Shown: piece by piece, positions 23,376-33,260 of the stretch
Position numbering within the stretch: the first letter of the stretch is position 1
How the letters are laid out: each line of letters starts with the position of its first letter
NCBI GenBank assembly: GCA_031418395.1
Contig: JANOXL010000242.1
Coordinates: 8,304-72,303 of the forward strand
DNA: 64,000 nucleotides
Reading direction: 5' to 3'
From: JANYCG01 sp031418395
Lineage (GTDB): Bacteria; Pseudomonadota; Gammaproteobacteria; Burkholderiales; Burkholderiaceae_C
Made by a program: the position numbers and the translations under genes
The notes under the pieces: model-generated
Told to the model about the DNA's origin: nothing
Databases searched by the model: none
Seen by the model: the letters and a program-made list of their open reading frames with translations, nothing else

Positions 23376-26174
23376 TTAAATTTCAATGTCGCTAGACCCG
23401 GGCCGCGGGGGAGGCGTAGGCGTAGGCGTATGTACTATGGTTTTTTCAAACCCGACTTGCGGCTGCGAATCACCCGTCGCAGTGCGCGTGTGAACCGCTG
23501 TTTTTTCAAAGTCAGGCACTGACGAAGCTTTGTTGCCTGAGTTAAAGGCCACAGTTTTTTCGTTCGCCATCGACGTCGTCGGCAACGGGGAGGGGCGGGT
23601 CGCCGTGGTCGATTTGGCGAAGTCAGCGCCGCCTGGAATATTTGCCATCACTGCCCGCAGGTCCGACGCGAACTGGTCGCCGTCTTGATAACGTGTTTCA
23701 GGGCGTTTGCTCAATGACAAAGCCACAACATTCGCCAACTCCTCCGGCAAGTCAGCTCGAACAATCCGAATATCTGAGGCCTCTTCGTTGGCAATTTTGT
23801 ACATCAGCTCAGCCATGGAGTCGCCGCGGAATGGCAATACCCCGGCAAGCATCTGGTACAACATCACGCCAAGTGAATAAAGATCCGAGCGCCCATCGAC
23901 CTTTTTGCCCGCCAATTGCTCGGGCGACATGAAACTGGGCGTGCCCAATACCAGGCCCGTTTTGGTTTTGCTGGAATCCGTGATGCGTGCAATGCCGAAG
24001 TCAGTCACCTTGACAGTATCGGAATCCAACTCGTACATGATGTTCGCGGGCTTGATGTCGCGATGTACTACGTTCTGCTTGTGGGCATAGGCAAGTGCTT
24101 CGGCCACTCTGGCAACGATCGACAAAACCCGGGGAACCGCCAACAAGTGTCCGTCTTTGCAAGCGTCTACCAGATCTTTGCCTTTAAGGAACTCCATGGC
24201 AATGTAGGCCAGGTCATGCTCCTCACCCGCGTCAAAAATCGTGACGATGTTCTGGTGCTGTAGCCTACCCGCTGTCTCGGCCTCGCGGAAGAAGCGCTCC
24301 CGCGCATCGACCAGCTCTTCACCGTCAAACTCCTGGCTCAAGGCCATGGTTTTTATGGCCACGACACGCCCGATTTTGGGGTCCTTGCCCAGATAAACCA
24401 CACCCATGGCACCTTTGCCCAATTCTTTTTCGACCTGATAGCGGCCCAACATCGGCTTTTCAACAGCGCCACCATCCAGCAGCATGGTGCCGCCCGGGTG
24501 CGCGCCACCACCACCCAGGATCACCGTCTCCGACAGGTTTTTCGCACGCGCCAGCTTGGTTTTGATATCTTTGTAATTCGGGTTAAAAGCCGCCATGTGT
24601 TCATACACAGATTCGGCTTTGTTGAATTGGCGCTTGCGTTCAAAGTCCAGGGCCAGGCTGTACAAATTCCCCATGACGGCCTCTGCCATCGGCACACGGC
24701 GGAACCGGTCAAACGCCGCATCCAATTGGCCCTGGCCCTGCAACGCCAGCCCCATCATGCGGCTGGTTTCGGCAGATTCTTCGTCTGACTTGATCTTCCC
24801 CGCCTCCGTCATCAAGAAGCGCTTGGTGGTCAAGGCCAAATGCCCCAAAACCAGCAGGGCCGCCGGGAACACCAGTTTTAACCAAGTCGCCGCGCCCGCC
24901 AACAAGCCAAACTCGGCCCCCAACAAAAGCACAAACATGGTCAGGGTCACGATAGCGGCTGCGCTCGCCGACAAACGTGGCAAAGCCACAATGATGTAAG
25001 CCGCCACGATCAAAAATGCCGCAAGCATGGCCCACACACCCCAACCGGGTTGGACGATGAAATGCTCACTCAAAATGCTGGAAGTGATGTGGGCAATTGT
25101 TTCGGCAGGCGACAGGCCTGGGTTGCCTGGCACCGGGAAGATGGTGCCTACCCCCGCCGCCGTAGCGCCAATCACGACAATTTTGTCGGCGTATTTGCTG
25201 GCCGGAATTTTGCCGTTGAGCACGTCAAAAAATGAGTCCGTTGCAAACGCGGGCCGCCCATCCTTGCCTTTATAAAACTGCGGCAGCATCATGGCGGACT
25301 CATCGGTTTTAACGCGCAGTTTGCCGATTTGAACCGATTCCCCGGCATTGAGCTTGACATCGCCGGGCGCCAAATTCAGGCTCTTGATTGAGGCCAACAA
25401 GGCCATCGACGGTATTGCTTTGCCATAATAGTTCACCAGCATCGGCTCTTGGCGCACTGCACCATCCACATCCTGAAACTGGTTTAAATGCCCAATTCCT
25501 GCCGCAGCGGTGCCAATACCTTCAATGGGTTGCTGCCCTTTGATGGCCGGTAAAGAGAATCCTCCGTTTTCGTCGATGGCGCTCTTCAGCACGTAAGCGG
25601 GCAGCGGGTTGTCGGGTCGTCCTTGGGGCTCACCAATCGAAAATACCGACGGAATCAGCACGTTGCCGGCTTTTTTCATGCTGTCGGCCAAGATGGCATC
25701 CGAATCCAGCGCCAACTCCGCCTCGCTGATAATTTTTTCCAGCCGATCGTTCGTAGAAGCCTGCGCGGCACTTTCATTGGACGGCGGCGCGCCGGCCGGC
25801 TTGGTCAAGACGCGGCGCATCTGGCGGATGAAGTCCAGCCCCCTATCTACCTGCGGCTCAAAGAAGAAAACGGTGTGAACGATGGTTTTGGTTTTGGCCG
25901 CAGCCAGTTGGTCGATCAACTTGGCGTGGACGTCCCGCGGCCAGGGCCAGCGGCCAATATTGGCAATACTCTGATCGTCAATGGCGATCACCGCGATGCG
26001 GTCTGACGGCTGGCGGTTGCTGCTGGTGCTGGCAAAGTCATAAAACCGTCGCTCCAACGTGCCAAAAAAGTCTGTGGTGTAGTTGAACAGTACCACGGCC
26101 AGCACCACCAACAGGCCGACAAACCAGTCGGCCCGCCAAAACGGTCCTTTGCCCGAAAATGATATTTTTGCCAC
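23376..26174 (-). CDS. CHASE2-domain Ser/Thr protein kinase (Hanks type)
   Basis: A 932-residue membrane kinase. A periplasmic CHASE2 domain (about 40-370, SDRIAVIAIDDQSIANIGRW) is followed by several hydrophobic helices (about 375-455) and TPR-like helices (about 480-550). The kinase domain (about 575-845) has GKGAMGVVYLG, VVAIKTMAL, HRDIKPANIM, TDFGIARI and GTPSFMSPEQ, so all catalytic residues are present. The Pro/Thr-rich tail contains EKT at T874, T892 and T912, likely phosphorylation sites. The start is GTG. This is the first gene of the six-gene run ending in the PilB-like ATPase. Confidence 0.94.
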   Translation of the reverse strand: MAKISFSGKGPFWRADWFVGLLVVLAVVLFNYTTDFFGTLERRFYDFASTSSNRQPSDRIAVIAIDDQSIANIGRWPWPRDVHAKLIDQLAAAKTKTIVHTVFFFEPQVDRGLDFIRQMRRVLTKPAGAPPSNESAAQASTNDRLEKIISEAELALDSDAILADSMKKAGNVLIPSVFSIGEPQGRPDNPLPAYVLKSAIDENGGFSLPAIKGQQPIEGIGTAAAGIGHLNQFQDVDGAVRQEPMLVNYYGKAIPSMALLASIKSLNLAPGDVKLNAGESVQIGKLRVKTDESAMMLPQFYKGKDGRPAFATDSFFDVLNGKIPASKYADKIVVIGATAAGVGTIFPVPGNPGLSPAETIAHITSSILSEHFIVQPGWGVWAMLAAFLIVAAYIIVALPRLSASAAAIVTLTMFVLLLGAEFGLLAGAATWLKLVFPAALLVLGHLALTTKRFLMTEAGKIKSDEESAETSRMMGLALQGQGQLDAAFDRFRRVPMAEAVMGNLYSLALDFERKRQFNKAESVYEHMAAFNPNYKDIKTKLARAKNLSETVILGGGGAHPGGTMLLDGGAVEKPMLGRYQVEKELGKGAMGVVYLGKDPKIGRVVAIKTMALSQEFDGEELVDARERFFREAETAGRLQHQNIVTIFDAGEEHDLAYIAMEFLKGKDLVDACKDGHLLAVPRVLSIVARVAEALAYAHKQNVVHRDIKPANIMYELDSDTVKVTDFGIARITDSSKTKTGLVLGTPSFMSPEQLAGKKVDGRSDLYSLGVMLYQMLAGVLPFRGDSMAELMYKIANEEASDIRIVRADLPEELANVVALSLSKRPETRYQDGDQFASDLRAVMANIPGGADFAKSTTATRPSPLPTTSMANEKTVAFNSGNKASSVPDFEKTAVHTRTATGDSQPQVGFEKTIVHTPTPTPPPRPGSSDIEI

Positions 26175-26373
26175 GTCTTGCCTATTCTGTAATCACCGCC
26201 CTACCCGGAGTCGGCAAAAAACACCCGTCGGCCAAGCCAACGGGCGCACCGCAGACTTGCGACGTTAGCAGACCACGCTCCAACCGACAAGGGACTTGTG
26301 CGCATCCGCTTGTCGTTTTTTTGCCATTGGGCTGGAAGCAATAGGCTGAAACGCCGCCTTGGTGCGTGTTCGC

Positions 26374-27078
26374 TCAGGCGCTGTTGGCTTTGGTTTTGGC
26401 GCGTTTAGCGAGCGCCTTGCCCGCTACCACAACAAACACCGCGCACGCGATTTTCAAGCCATACGCCAGCGTTTTGCTATCGCCAAAAATGTGCGCCAAG
26501 CCTGGGTCGTGTGAAATGGCGTCGCCCGCAACCCAGCCAATCAAGGCCGCGCCCAGCACAATAATGACGGGGAAGCGCTCCATCAACTGAATCATGATTT
26601 TGGAGCCAAAAATCACCATCGGAATACTGATCGCCAGGCCCATCACCAAAAGCGCGTAGTTGATAACCCCGTCAATCTTCGCGGCCAAGGCAACGGCAAT
26701 GACGTTATCCAAACTCATGACCAAGTCGGCGATCAGGATGGTGCGGATGGCAGCCCCGAAACTCACCGTTTTGACTTCGCCGTCATGACCGCCTTCATCC
26801 TCGTCCATCAACAGTTGCACGCCAATCCAAAGCAACAGCAAGCCACCCACCAATTGCACATATTCCCATTGCAGCAAATAGGCTGCGATGAAGGTCAAAA
26901 CGATACGCAACACCACGGCGCCAGCCGAGCCCCACAAAATTGCATGTTTTTGTTGCACCGGCGGCAAAGAGCGCGCCGCCAGCGCGATAACGACCGCGTT
27001 GTCACCCGATAGGATGATGTTGATCCAGATGATTTGCCCCAAGGCCAACCAAAAAACGGGGGTTAGAAGGATTTCCAT
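26374..27078 (-). CDS. TerC family integral membrane protein, second copy
   Basis: A 234-residue polytopic protein of the TerC/YjbE family with LSGDNAVVIALAARSLP and ADLVMSLDNVIAVALAAKI as the paired metal-site motifs. It is about as long as the riboswitch-controlled copy at 7.7 kb but clearly diverged. The 190-bp leader shows no yybP-ykoY core, only a short inverted repeat (CGCTAC-N7-GTAGCG) at about 27109-27127. Metal export is the family inference, and regulation probably differs from the first copy. Confidence 0.9.
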   Translation of the reverse strand: MEILLTPVFWLALGQIIWINIILSGDNAVVIALAARSLPPVQQKHAILWGSAGAVVLRIVLTFIAAYLLQWEYVQLVGGLLLLWIGVQLLMDEDEGGHDGEVKTVSFGAAIRTILIADLVMSLDNVIAVALAAKIDGVINYALLVMGLAISIPMVIFGSKIMIQLMERFPVIIVLGAALIGWVAGDAISHDPGLAHIFGDSKTLAYGLKIACAVFVVVAGKALAKRAKTKANSA

Positions 27079-27271
27079 AGCGGTCTCCGGGCAGTCTTTT
27101 GTTATATTTCGCTACAATAATAGTAGCGTTTTACGCTTTAAACCCGGGGCTTGCAGCTTGTTTTTTCTTAAATCAAGGCGCAAATCTCGGACTCGCAGTG
27201 TAACTGCGGCCCAGGTGCGTCTGATTAAGTGATTTTGCGTACCGCCCGTTGGACGGCACAGCGCCTGATGT

Positions 27272-28165
27272 TCAGATCAGCGCTTTGAGCAGCTTCGCCA
27301 TTTCCGACGGGTTGCGGGTCACTTTGAAGCCGCACTCCTCCATCACGGCCAGTTTGGCGTCTGCCGTGTCCGCGCCGCCGCTGATCAAGGCCCCGGCATG
27401 GCCCATGCGTTTGCCTGCAGGCGCTGTTACACCAGCGATAAAGCCCACGATGGGTTTCTTCATGTTGGCCTTGCACCAGCGGGCCGCGTCGGCCTCGTCA
27501 GGGCCACCGATTTCACCGATCATGATGACGGCGTCGGTGTCCGGGTCGTCATTGAAAGCCTTCATGACGTCGATGTGTTTGAGGCCATTGATCGGGTCGC
27601 CGCCAATGCCGACTGCGCTCGATTGGCCCAGACCGATGTCTGTCAACTGTGCGACCGCTTCATAAGTCAAGGTGCCAGAGCGGCTGACCACACCAATGCG
27701 GCCCTTGCGGTGGATGTGGCCGGGCATGATGCCGATTTTGATTTCGTCTGGCGTGATGAGCCCTGGGCAATTCGGCCCCAAAAGCAGGGTTTTTTTGCCG
27801 CCCGCGGCTTCTTTGGCGCGCATTTTGTTGCGAATCTCCAGCATGTCGCGCACGGGAATACCTTCGGTGATACAGATTGCCAAGTCCAGGTCAGCTTCTA
27901 CGGCCTCCCATATCGCGGCAGCCGCACCGGCTGGCGGCACATAAATCACGCTGACCGTAGCGCCAGTTTGCGACGCTGCTTCTTTGACCGTGGCGAAGAT
28001 TGGGATGTCAAAAATCCGCTCGCCTGATTTTTTGGGGTTCACGCCCGCGACGAAGCAATTCTTCCCGTTGGCGTATTCCTGGCATTTTTCAGTGTGGAAC
28101 TGGCCGGTCTTGCCGGTAATGCCTTGGGTGATGACGCGTGTGTTTTTATTGATGTAGATGGACAT
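27272..28165 (-). CDS. sucD: Succinyl-CoA synthetase alpha subunit
   Basis: Forms succinate and NTP from succinyl-CoA with the beta subunit in the TCA cycle. The 297-residue product begins MSIYINKNTRVITQGITGKTG, shows the CoA-binding GPNCPG segment, and carries the phospho-histidine in GKRMGHAGALISGGADTADA near residue 250. It lies 36 bp downstream of sucC, as is standard for the operon. Confidence 0.97.
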   Translation of the reverse strand: MSIYINKNTRVITQGITGKTGQFHTEKCQEYANGKNCFVAGVNPKKSGERIFDIPIFATVKEAASQTGATVSVIYVPPAGAAAAIWEAVEADLDLAICITEGIPVRDMLEIRNKMRAKEAAGGKKTLLLGPNCPGLITPDEIKIGIMPGHIHRKGRIGVVSRSGTLTYEAVAQLTDIGLGQSSAVGIGGDPINGLKHIDVMKAFNDDPDTDAVIMIGEIGGPDEADAARWCKANMKKPIVGFIAGVTAPAGKRMGHAGALISGGADTADAKLAVMEECGFKVTRNPSEMAKLLKALI

Positions 28166-28201
28166 GGCGATGTTCCTGCGGTGTTCCGGCGGTGACCCTG
28201 G

Positions 28202-29365
28202 TTAAGCAGCGATGGACGCCACGACTTTTTTCGCCGCATCGGCCATGGTGTCGGCGCTGATGATGGGCAGGCCTGACTCGGCCAGCATTTTATTGCCCAG
28301 CTCTTCATTGGTGCCCTTCATACGCACCACCAGTGGCACACTCAAATTGGTGGCTTTACAAGCGGTGATGATGCCGGTGGCAATCGTGTCGCATTTCATG
28401 ATGCCGCCGAAGATATTGACCAAAATGGCCTTGACCTTCTTGTTTTTCAGCATGATCTTGAAGGCTTCAGTGACTTTTTCTGGCGTTGCGCCACCGCCCA
28501 CGTCCAGGAAGTTGGCTGGTTCCGCGCCGAAGAGCTTGATGGTGTCCATCGTCGCCATGGCCAGGCCTGCGCCGTTGACCAGGCAGCCGATATTGCCGTC
28601 CAGGCTGATGTAGGCCAGGTCAAACTTGCTGGCTTCGATCTCGGCCGGATCTTCTTCGTCCAGATCACGCAGGGCCACAATTTCCGGATGGCGGAACAGC
28701 GCGTTGGCGTCGAAATTGAATTTGGCGTCCAGCGCCTTGATGCCACCGCCGCCTTCGAGAATCAGGGGGTTGATCTCGACCAGCGAGGCGTCGGTCTCCA
28801 TATAGACCTTGTACAGTTTTTGCAACACGTCCACGCACTGCGCGGTGGAGGCCGCAGGCACGCCAATCGCGTCGGCCAGCTTTTTGCCTTGCGCTGCTGT
28901 CAGGCCCAAGGCCGGGTCGACGATTTCGGTGATGATTTTCTCGGGGGTGTCGTGCGCCACGCCTTCGATGTCCATGCCGCCTTCGGACGACACGATAAAC
29001 GCCACCCGCTGCGTGGCGCGGTCGGTCACCGCTGAGACGTAGTACTCTTTTTTGATGTCGGCGCCGTCTTCGATCAACAAACGCCGTACTTTTTGCCCTA
29101 AAGGCCCGGTTTGGTGCGTCACAAGCTGCATGCCAAGGGTTTCACCGGCGAGCTTTTTGACCTCGTCAATCGAACGCGCCAGTTTCACGCCGCCGCCTTT
29201 GCCGCGCCCGCCCGCATGGATTTGCGCCTTGACGACCCACACGGGACCGCCGAGTTTTTGCGCCGCTTCGACAGCCTCTTGCACGGTGAACGCCGCAATG
29301 CCACGTGGCACCGGTATGGCGAATTGGCGCAAGATGTCCTTGCCTTGGTATTCGTGAATTTTCAT
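28202..29365 (-). CDS. sucC: Succinyl-CoA synthetase beta subunit (ADP/GDP-forming)
   Basis: The ATP-grasp beta subunit, 387 residues, partner of SucD. It starts MKIHEYQGKDILRQFAIPVP, the classic N-terminus. A longer frame from 29410 adds 15 unrelated residues and was rejected. VVKAQIHAGGRGKGGGVKLA is the nucleotide-binding grasp segment and LVNGAGLAMATMD and DVGGGATPEKV mark the C-terminal CoA ligase domain. It is divergent from argC across a 173-bp spacer. Confidence 0.97.
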   Translation of the reverse strand: MKIHEYQGKDILRQFAIPVPRGIAAFTVQEAVEAAQKLGGPVWVVKAQIHAGGRGKGGGVKLARSIDEVKKLAGETLGMQLVTHQTGPLGQKVRRLLIEDGADIKKEYYVSAVTDRATQRVAFIVSSEGGMDIEGVAHDTPEKIITEIVDPALGLTAAQGKKLADAIGVPAASTAQCVDVLQKLYKVYMETDASLVEINPLILEGGGGIKALDAKFNFDANALFRHPEIVALRDLDEEDPAEIEASKFDLAYISLDGNIGCLVNGAGLAMATMDTIKLFGAEPANFLDVGGGATPEKVTEAFKIMLKNKKVKAILVNIFGGIMKCDTIATGIITACKATNLSVPLVVRMKGTNEELGNKMLAESGLPIISADTMADAAKKVVASIAA

Positions 29366-29538
29366 GAGGTTCTTCTCAGATTGACTAAGAGTGCCCAATG
29401 GGGCGACCACTGATGGGCTGACAAACCAGTATCAAACCCATGCAAAATCGTCATTGAACAACGCAGCGCTGAAATGTATCATGTTGCGATGCACCATCTT
29501 TGAGTGCCATTTGCCCGGAAAGTACCAGAAAGCGCGCC

Positions 29539-30477
29539 ATGCCCAAGATATTTATTGACGGAGAAGCCGGCACCACGGGATTGCAGATCCGCGAGCGCTT
29601 GGTGAAGTTGCCCGCCATCGAGGTGGTCTCGATAGCCCCCGAGTTGCGCAAAGACGCGGCGGCGAAACGCGCCCTGATGGCGCAGGTCGATTTGGTGGTG
29701 CTGTGTTTGCACGATGACGCGGCAATTGCGTCGGTGGCGATGATTGACGATATGGCCAAAACCAGTGGTCATGGTGACGGCATGGGCGGCCCCAAGGTCA
29801 TCGACGCCTCCAGCGCCCACCGTGTTGCGCCCGGCTGGATTTACGGTTTTCCGGAAATTTCAGCAGCCCAGACCCAGGCCATCCGCAACGCGCGCCGCGT
29901 GGCCAACCCCGGCTGCTACCCCACGGGCGGCATTGCGCTGGTGCGCCCGCTGGTCGATGCCGGACTGCTGCCGGCGGACTATCCGGTGGTCATGCAGGGG
30001 TTTTCAGGCTACTCAGGTGGCGGCAGGCCCATGATCGAAACCTACGAAGTTACCAAAACCGCGCCACCTTTGGACGTCTACGGCCTGGGTCTGAACCACA
30101 AACATGTGCCGGAGTTTCACCAGTATTCAGGCCTCAAACGGCGCCCGATCTTTGTCGCCGCCGTCGGGAACTTTTACAACGGCATGATCGACCAGATTGG
30201 CCTCAATTTCGACCTGATGAAGGGTGTTTCGAGCGTCAAACAGCTTGACGAGGCGCTACGCGCGCATTACGCGGGCAGCGAGTGGGTCAAGGTGGTCGCC
30301 GCAAACGCCAATGGGCGCATGGAGGCTGAAGCCCTCAACGGCACCAACGCCTTGGAACTGAGCGTTTACGGCAACGATAGCCTGGGCCAAGCCGTGCTGG
30401 TCGCCAAATACGACAACCTGGGCAAAGGCGCCAGTGGGGCTGCCGTACAGAACATGAAGTTAATGCTGGGGCTTTAA
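29539..30477 (+). CDS. argC: N-acetyl-gamma-glutamyl-phosphate reductase (type 2)
   Basis: The NADPH-dependent third step of arginine biosynthesis. At 312 residues it belongs to the shorter type 2 ArgC group. It starts MPKIFIDGEAGTTGLQIRER. The catalytic cysteine is in NPGCYPTGGIAL, and a histidine lies in LGLNHKHVPEFHQYSGL. The in-frame start at 29500 adds 13 residues without similarity. It is divergent from sucCD and appears monocistronic. Confidence 0.95.
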   Translation: MPKIFIDGEAGTTGLQIRERLVKLPAIEVVSIAPELRKDAAAKRALMAQVDLVVLCLHDDAAIASVAMIDDMAKTSGHGDGMGGPKVIDASSAHRVAPGWIYGFPEISAAQTQAIRNARRVANPGCYPTGGIALVRPLVDAGLLPADYPVVMQGFSGYSGGGRPMIETYEVTKTAPPLDVYGLGLNHKHVPEFHQYSGLKRRPIFVAAVGNFYNGMIDQIGLNFDLMKGVSSVKQLDEALRAHYAGSEWVKVVAANANGRMEAEALNGTNALELSVYGNDSLGQAVLVAKYDNLGKGASGAAVQNMKLMLGL

Positions 30478-30832
30478 GCTTGGCTCTGGCCAGCCTCATG
30501 TGGCTGCGCCCGACGTCCGGTGGCACAAGTTCCCCTGGAATTCCCGCGAATATTCAGCTAGTCAGCTGAAGTTGCTATATTTATTATAGCTTTATCGTCA
30601 ATAAGTACGAGACCCAGGACCTTAATTTTATCTAAACCAGAGTTTCAGCGTCTTTCTTAAGGCAGATAAACCCCAATTTGGGTATGATTGACGTCCCGAG
30701 TTCAAAATCAAACGCCTTGAACCGCTTCCAAGTCACCCCCGGGGCGCACCCACGGCAGGAGTGCCCGGGCGGCCAGAAGCCAGCGCGGCGCAATGAGGCG
30801 TAACGAGGTTGACACTCGAATTCCAAATGGCG
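30478..30832. other. Intergenic region argC-recX holding repeat copy 4
   Basis: No gene is visible in these 355 bp. It contains dispersed repeat copy 4 (30574-30614, minus orientation). About 62 bp further along lies a weak palindromic segment centred near 30676 (AACCCCAATTTGGGTATGAT). Its complement matches the palindrome upstream of copy 8 at 15 of 17 positions. The remainder is GC-rich without recognisable signals. Confidence 0.6.
30574..30614 (-). repeat. GGTCTCG-N17-GCTAT dispersed repeat, copy 4
   Basis: Read on the minus strand, GGGTCTCGTA is followed by the 17-bp spacer and a perfect GCTAT-AATAAAT-ATAGC palindrome. It lies between the convergent argC and recX genes. Confidence 0.88.
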
Positions 30833-31294
30833 TCAGTCGGCATCCTGCGGCTGGCCCTGCATCACCTTACGGATCACGTCCCCGCCAAATCCGCGTGTGG
30901 CCAGAAATCGCATTTGTCTGCCGCGTGCAGAAGCGTCGGTGGCAAGCTCGCCAAACTTCTTTTGCCACAGGGCGCGGGCGCGCTCGAGCTCGGTCGACTG
31001 CAGCGCGGCCACGGCGTCCAGGACGACTTCGCGGCCCACGCCTTTGTTTTGCAGCTCTTGCTTGATGCGCGCGGCGCCGAGTTTGGCGGAACGGCGGTTC
31101 ACCACCGACTCGACTACGCGCGCCTCGCTGATGAAGCCTTTTCCCTCTAATTCGTCCAGAGTTTTGGCCAATTCGCCGGGCGCCTCTTCAAACTCGGCCA
31201 GCCTGCGCTCCAACTCGTGGCGGGAATGTTCGCGCCCACTCAAAAGCCGCAGCGCGCGGCCTTTGAGGGAAAGGTGGGAGAGTGAAAATTTCAC
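30833..31294 (-). CDS. recX: RecA regulatory protein RecX
   Basis: A 153-residue all-helical protein that modulates RecA filament growth. It has the three-helix repeats typical of RecX, seen as LSGREHSRHELERRLAEFE, KGFISEARVVESVVNRRSA and GVGREVVLDAVAAL, ending in ARGRQMRFLATRGFGGDVIR. It lies 170 bp downstream of recA on the same strand. The spacer holds dispersed repeat copy 5, which could form a structure between the two genes. Confidence 0.94.
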   Translation of the reverse strand: MKFSLSHLSLKGRALRLLSGREHSRHELERRLAEFEEAPGELAKTLDELEGKGFISEARVVESVVNRRSAKLGAARIKQELQNKGVGREVVLDAVAALQSTELERARALWQKKFGELATDASARGRQMRFLATRGFGGDVIRKVMQGQPQDAD

Positions 31295-31396
31295 GCCGCG
31301 GTCACGTTTTTGGTTTCGGCAATGGCCTTCAATTGCTGTGTTTTCAAATTCTAAAGCAATTTAAACAAACTTTATGCTTATTATTTAAGTGATTTT

Positions 31397-31437
31397 TACA
31401 ATTATTTAATAGCTAAATATTGAATATTAATGAGACC
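31397..31437 (-). repeat. GGTCTC(A)-N17-GCTAT dispersed repeat, copy 5
   Basis: On the minus strand TTAGGTCTCATTAATATTC leads to GCTATTAAATAATTG with the invariant 17-bp spacer. The last base of the left box is A and the right palindrome is incomplete. It starts 27 bp after the recA stop, in recA orientation, in the recA-recX spacer. Confidence 0.75.
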
Positions 31438-31464
31438 TAATATTCTAATTTTATTCATAAACAA

Positions 31465-32556
<1,092 letters not shown>

Positions 32557-32632
32557 GGAAATCTCCTTGTGAATCAGTGGGTTACGAGCTAAAAATATTG
32601 ACGAAATGAGGTATTGGGTGTCGGCAATCAGT

Positions 32633-32665
32633 CTGCTGTTATCAACAGGCTGGATGCTTGAACAG
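32633..32665 (-). promoter_or_regulatory. Candidate tandem LexA (SOS) boxes of recA
   Basis: Read towards recA, CTGTTCAAGCATCCAG is followed after one base by CTGTTGATAACAGCAG. Each fits CTG-N10-CAG and matches 7 of 8 fixed bases of CTGT-N8-ACAG. Position and pairing suit LexA repression of recA. The boxes are imperfect, so which is used is not clear. Confidence 0.55.
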
Positions 32666-32690
32666 TAGTTTAACGTGCGTTGTTGAAATT

Positions 32691-32723
32691 AGTAAACAGT
32701 TTTTTTAGTCAGTTTGGTTTACT
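32691..32723. promoter_or_regulatory. Inverted repeat upstream of marR-type gene
   Basis: AGTAAAC and GTTTACT form perfect 7-bp arms separated by 19 bp, ending 8 bp before the MarR-family start codon. MarR regulators often repress themselves through palindromes near the start, so this is a candidate operator. The long spacer is unusual, and two separate half-sites are possible. Confidence 0.45.
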
Positions 32724-32731
32724 ATTTATGA

Positions 32732-33232
32732 ATGCCGTTGAAGATCGATTCACCACCCGCTGTGCCAGCCGACGCAGACGACCGCTGGCGCCACAGCCAC
32801 CTGGGCTACTTGATGGGCCGCGCTTTGCTGCGTTTTGACGCACGTGTGCTGGCGCTCATGGCGCAAGACGTGAATGTGCCGCTGGCACTGGCCAATCTGG
32901 CCGCGCGCCATCAGGTCGGCGCGGCGCACATCCACATCACGCGCCACCTGGCCTTGGGCGGCTCGCGCCTCACGGATCTGGCCCAGGCTGCGGGTATGAG
33001 CAAACAGGCGATGGGCAAATTGGTGGACCAGTGCGAGGCCTGGGCGCTGGTCACACGCACGCCTGACGTGCGTGACGCCCGCGCCAAGTGGGTCAGCTTC
33101 ACGCCGCTGGGGCGCGCCTGGTTGAAGGCCTTCGAAACAGCCGTGGCCCAGACCGAGGCCGAGTTGCAGCAGGCCGTGGGCGCACAGGTCGCCACGGTCA
33201 TCTCCATCGGGCTGGAAGCCTACGCAGCCTAG
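32732..33232 (+). CDS. MarR family transcriptional regulator
   Basis: A 166-residue winged-helix regulator. The recognition region is GGSRLTDLAQAAGMSKQAMG followed by KLVDQCEAWALV, and the wing is RTPDVRDARAKWVSFTPLG. The N-terminal HLGYLMGRALLRFDARVLAL is the dimerisation helix. It lies 28 bp before the response-regulator gene on the same strand, so the three genes up to the histidine kinase may be co-expressed. The effector is unknown. Confidence 0.9.
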   Translation: MPLKIDSPPAVPADADDRWRHSHLGYLMGRALLRFDARVLALMAQDVNVPLALANLAARHQVGAAHIHITRHLALGGSRLTDLAQAAGMSKQAMGKLVDQCEAWALVTRTPDVRDARAKWVSFTPLGRAWLKAFETAVAQTEAELQQAVGAQVATVISIGLEAYAA

Positions 33233-33260
33233 AATCGAACACAAGCAGCCAGGAGACACG

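Noticed and set aside
27079..27271. Second yybP-ykoY riboswitch before the terC at 26.4 kb
   Set aside because: The leader lacks the GGGGAGTAGC-type core and is too short. Only a small inverted repeat is present.
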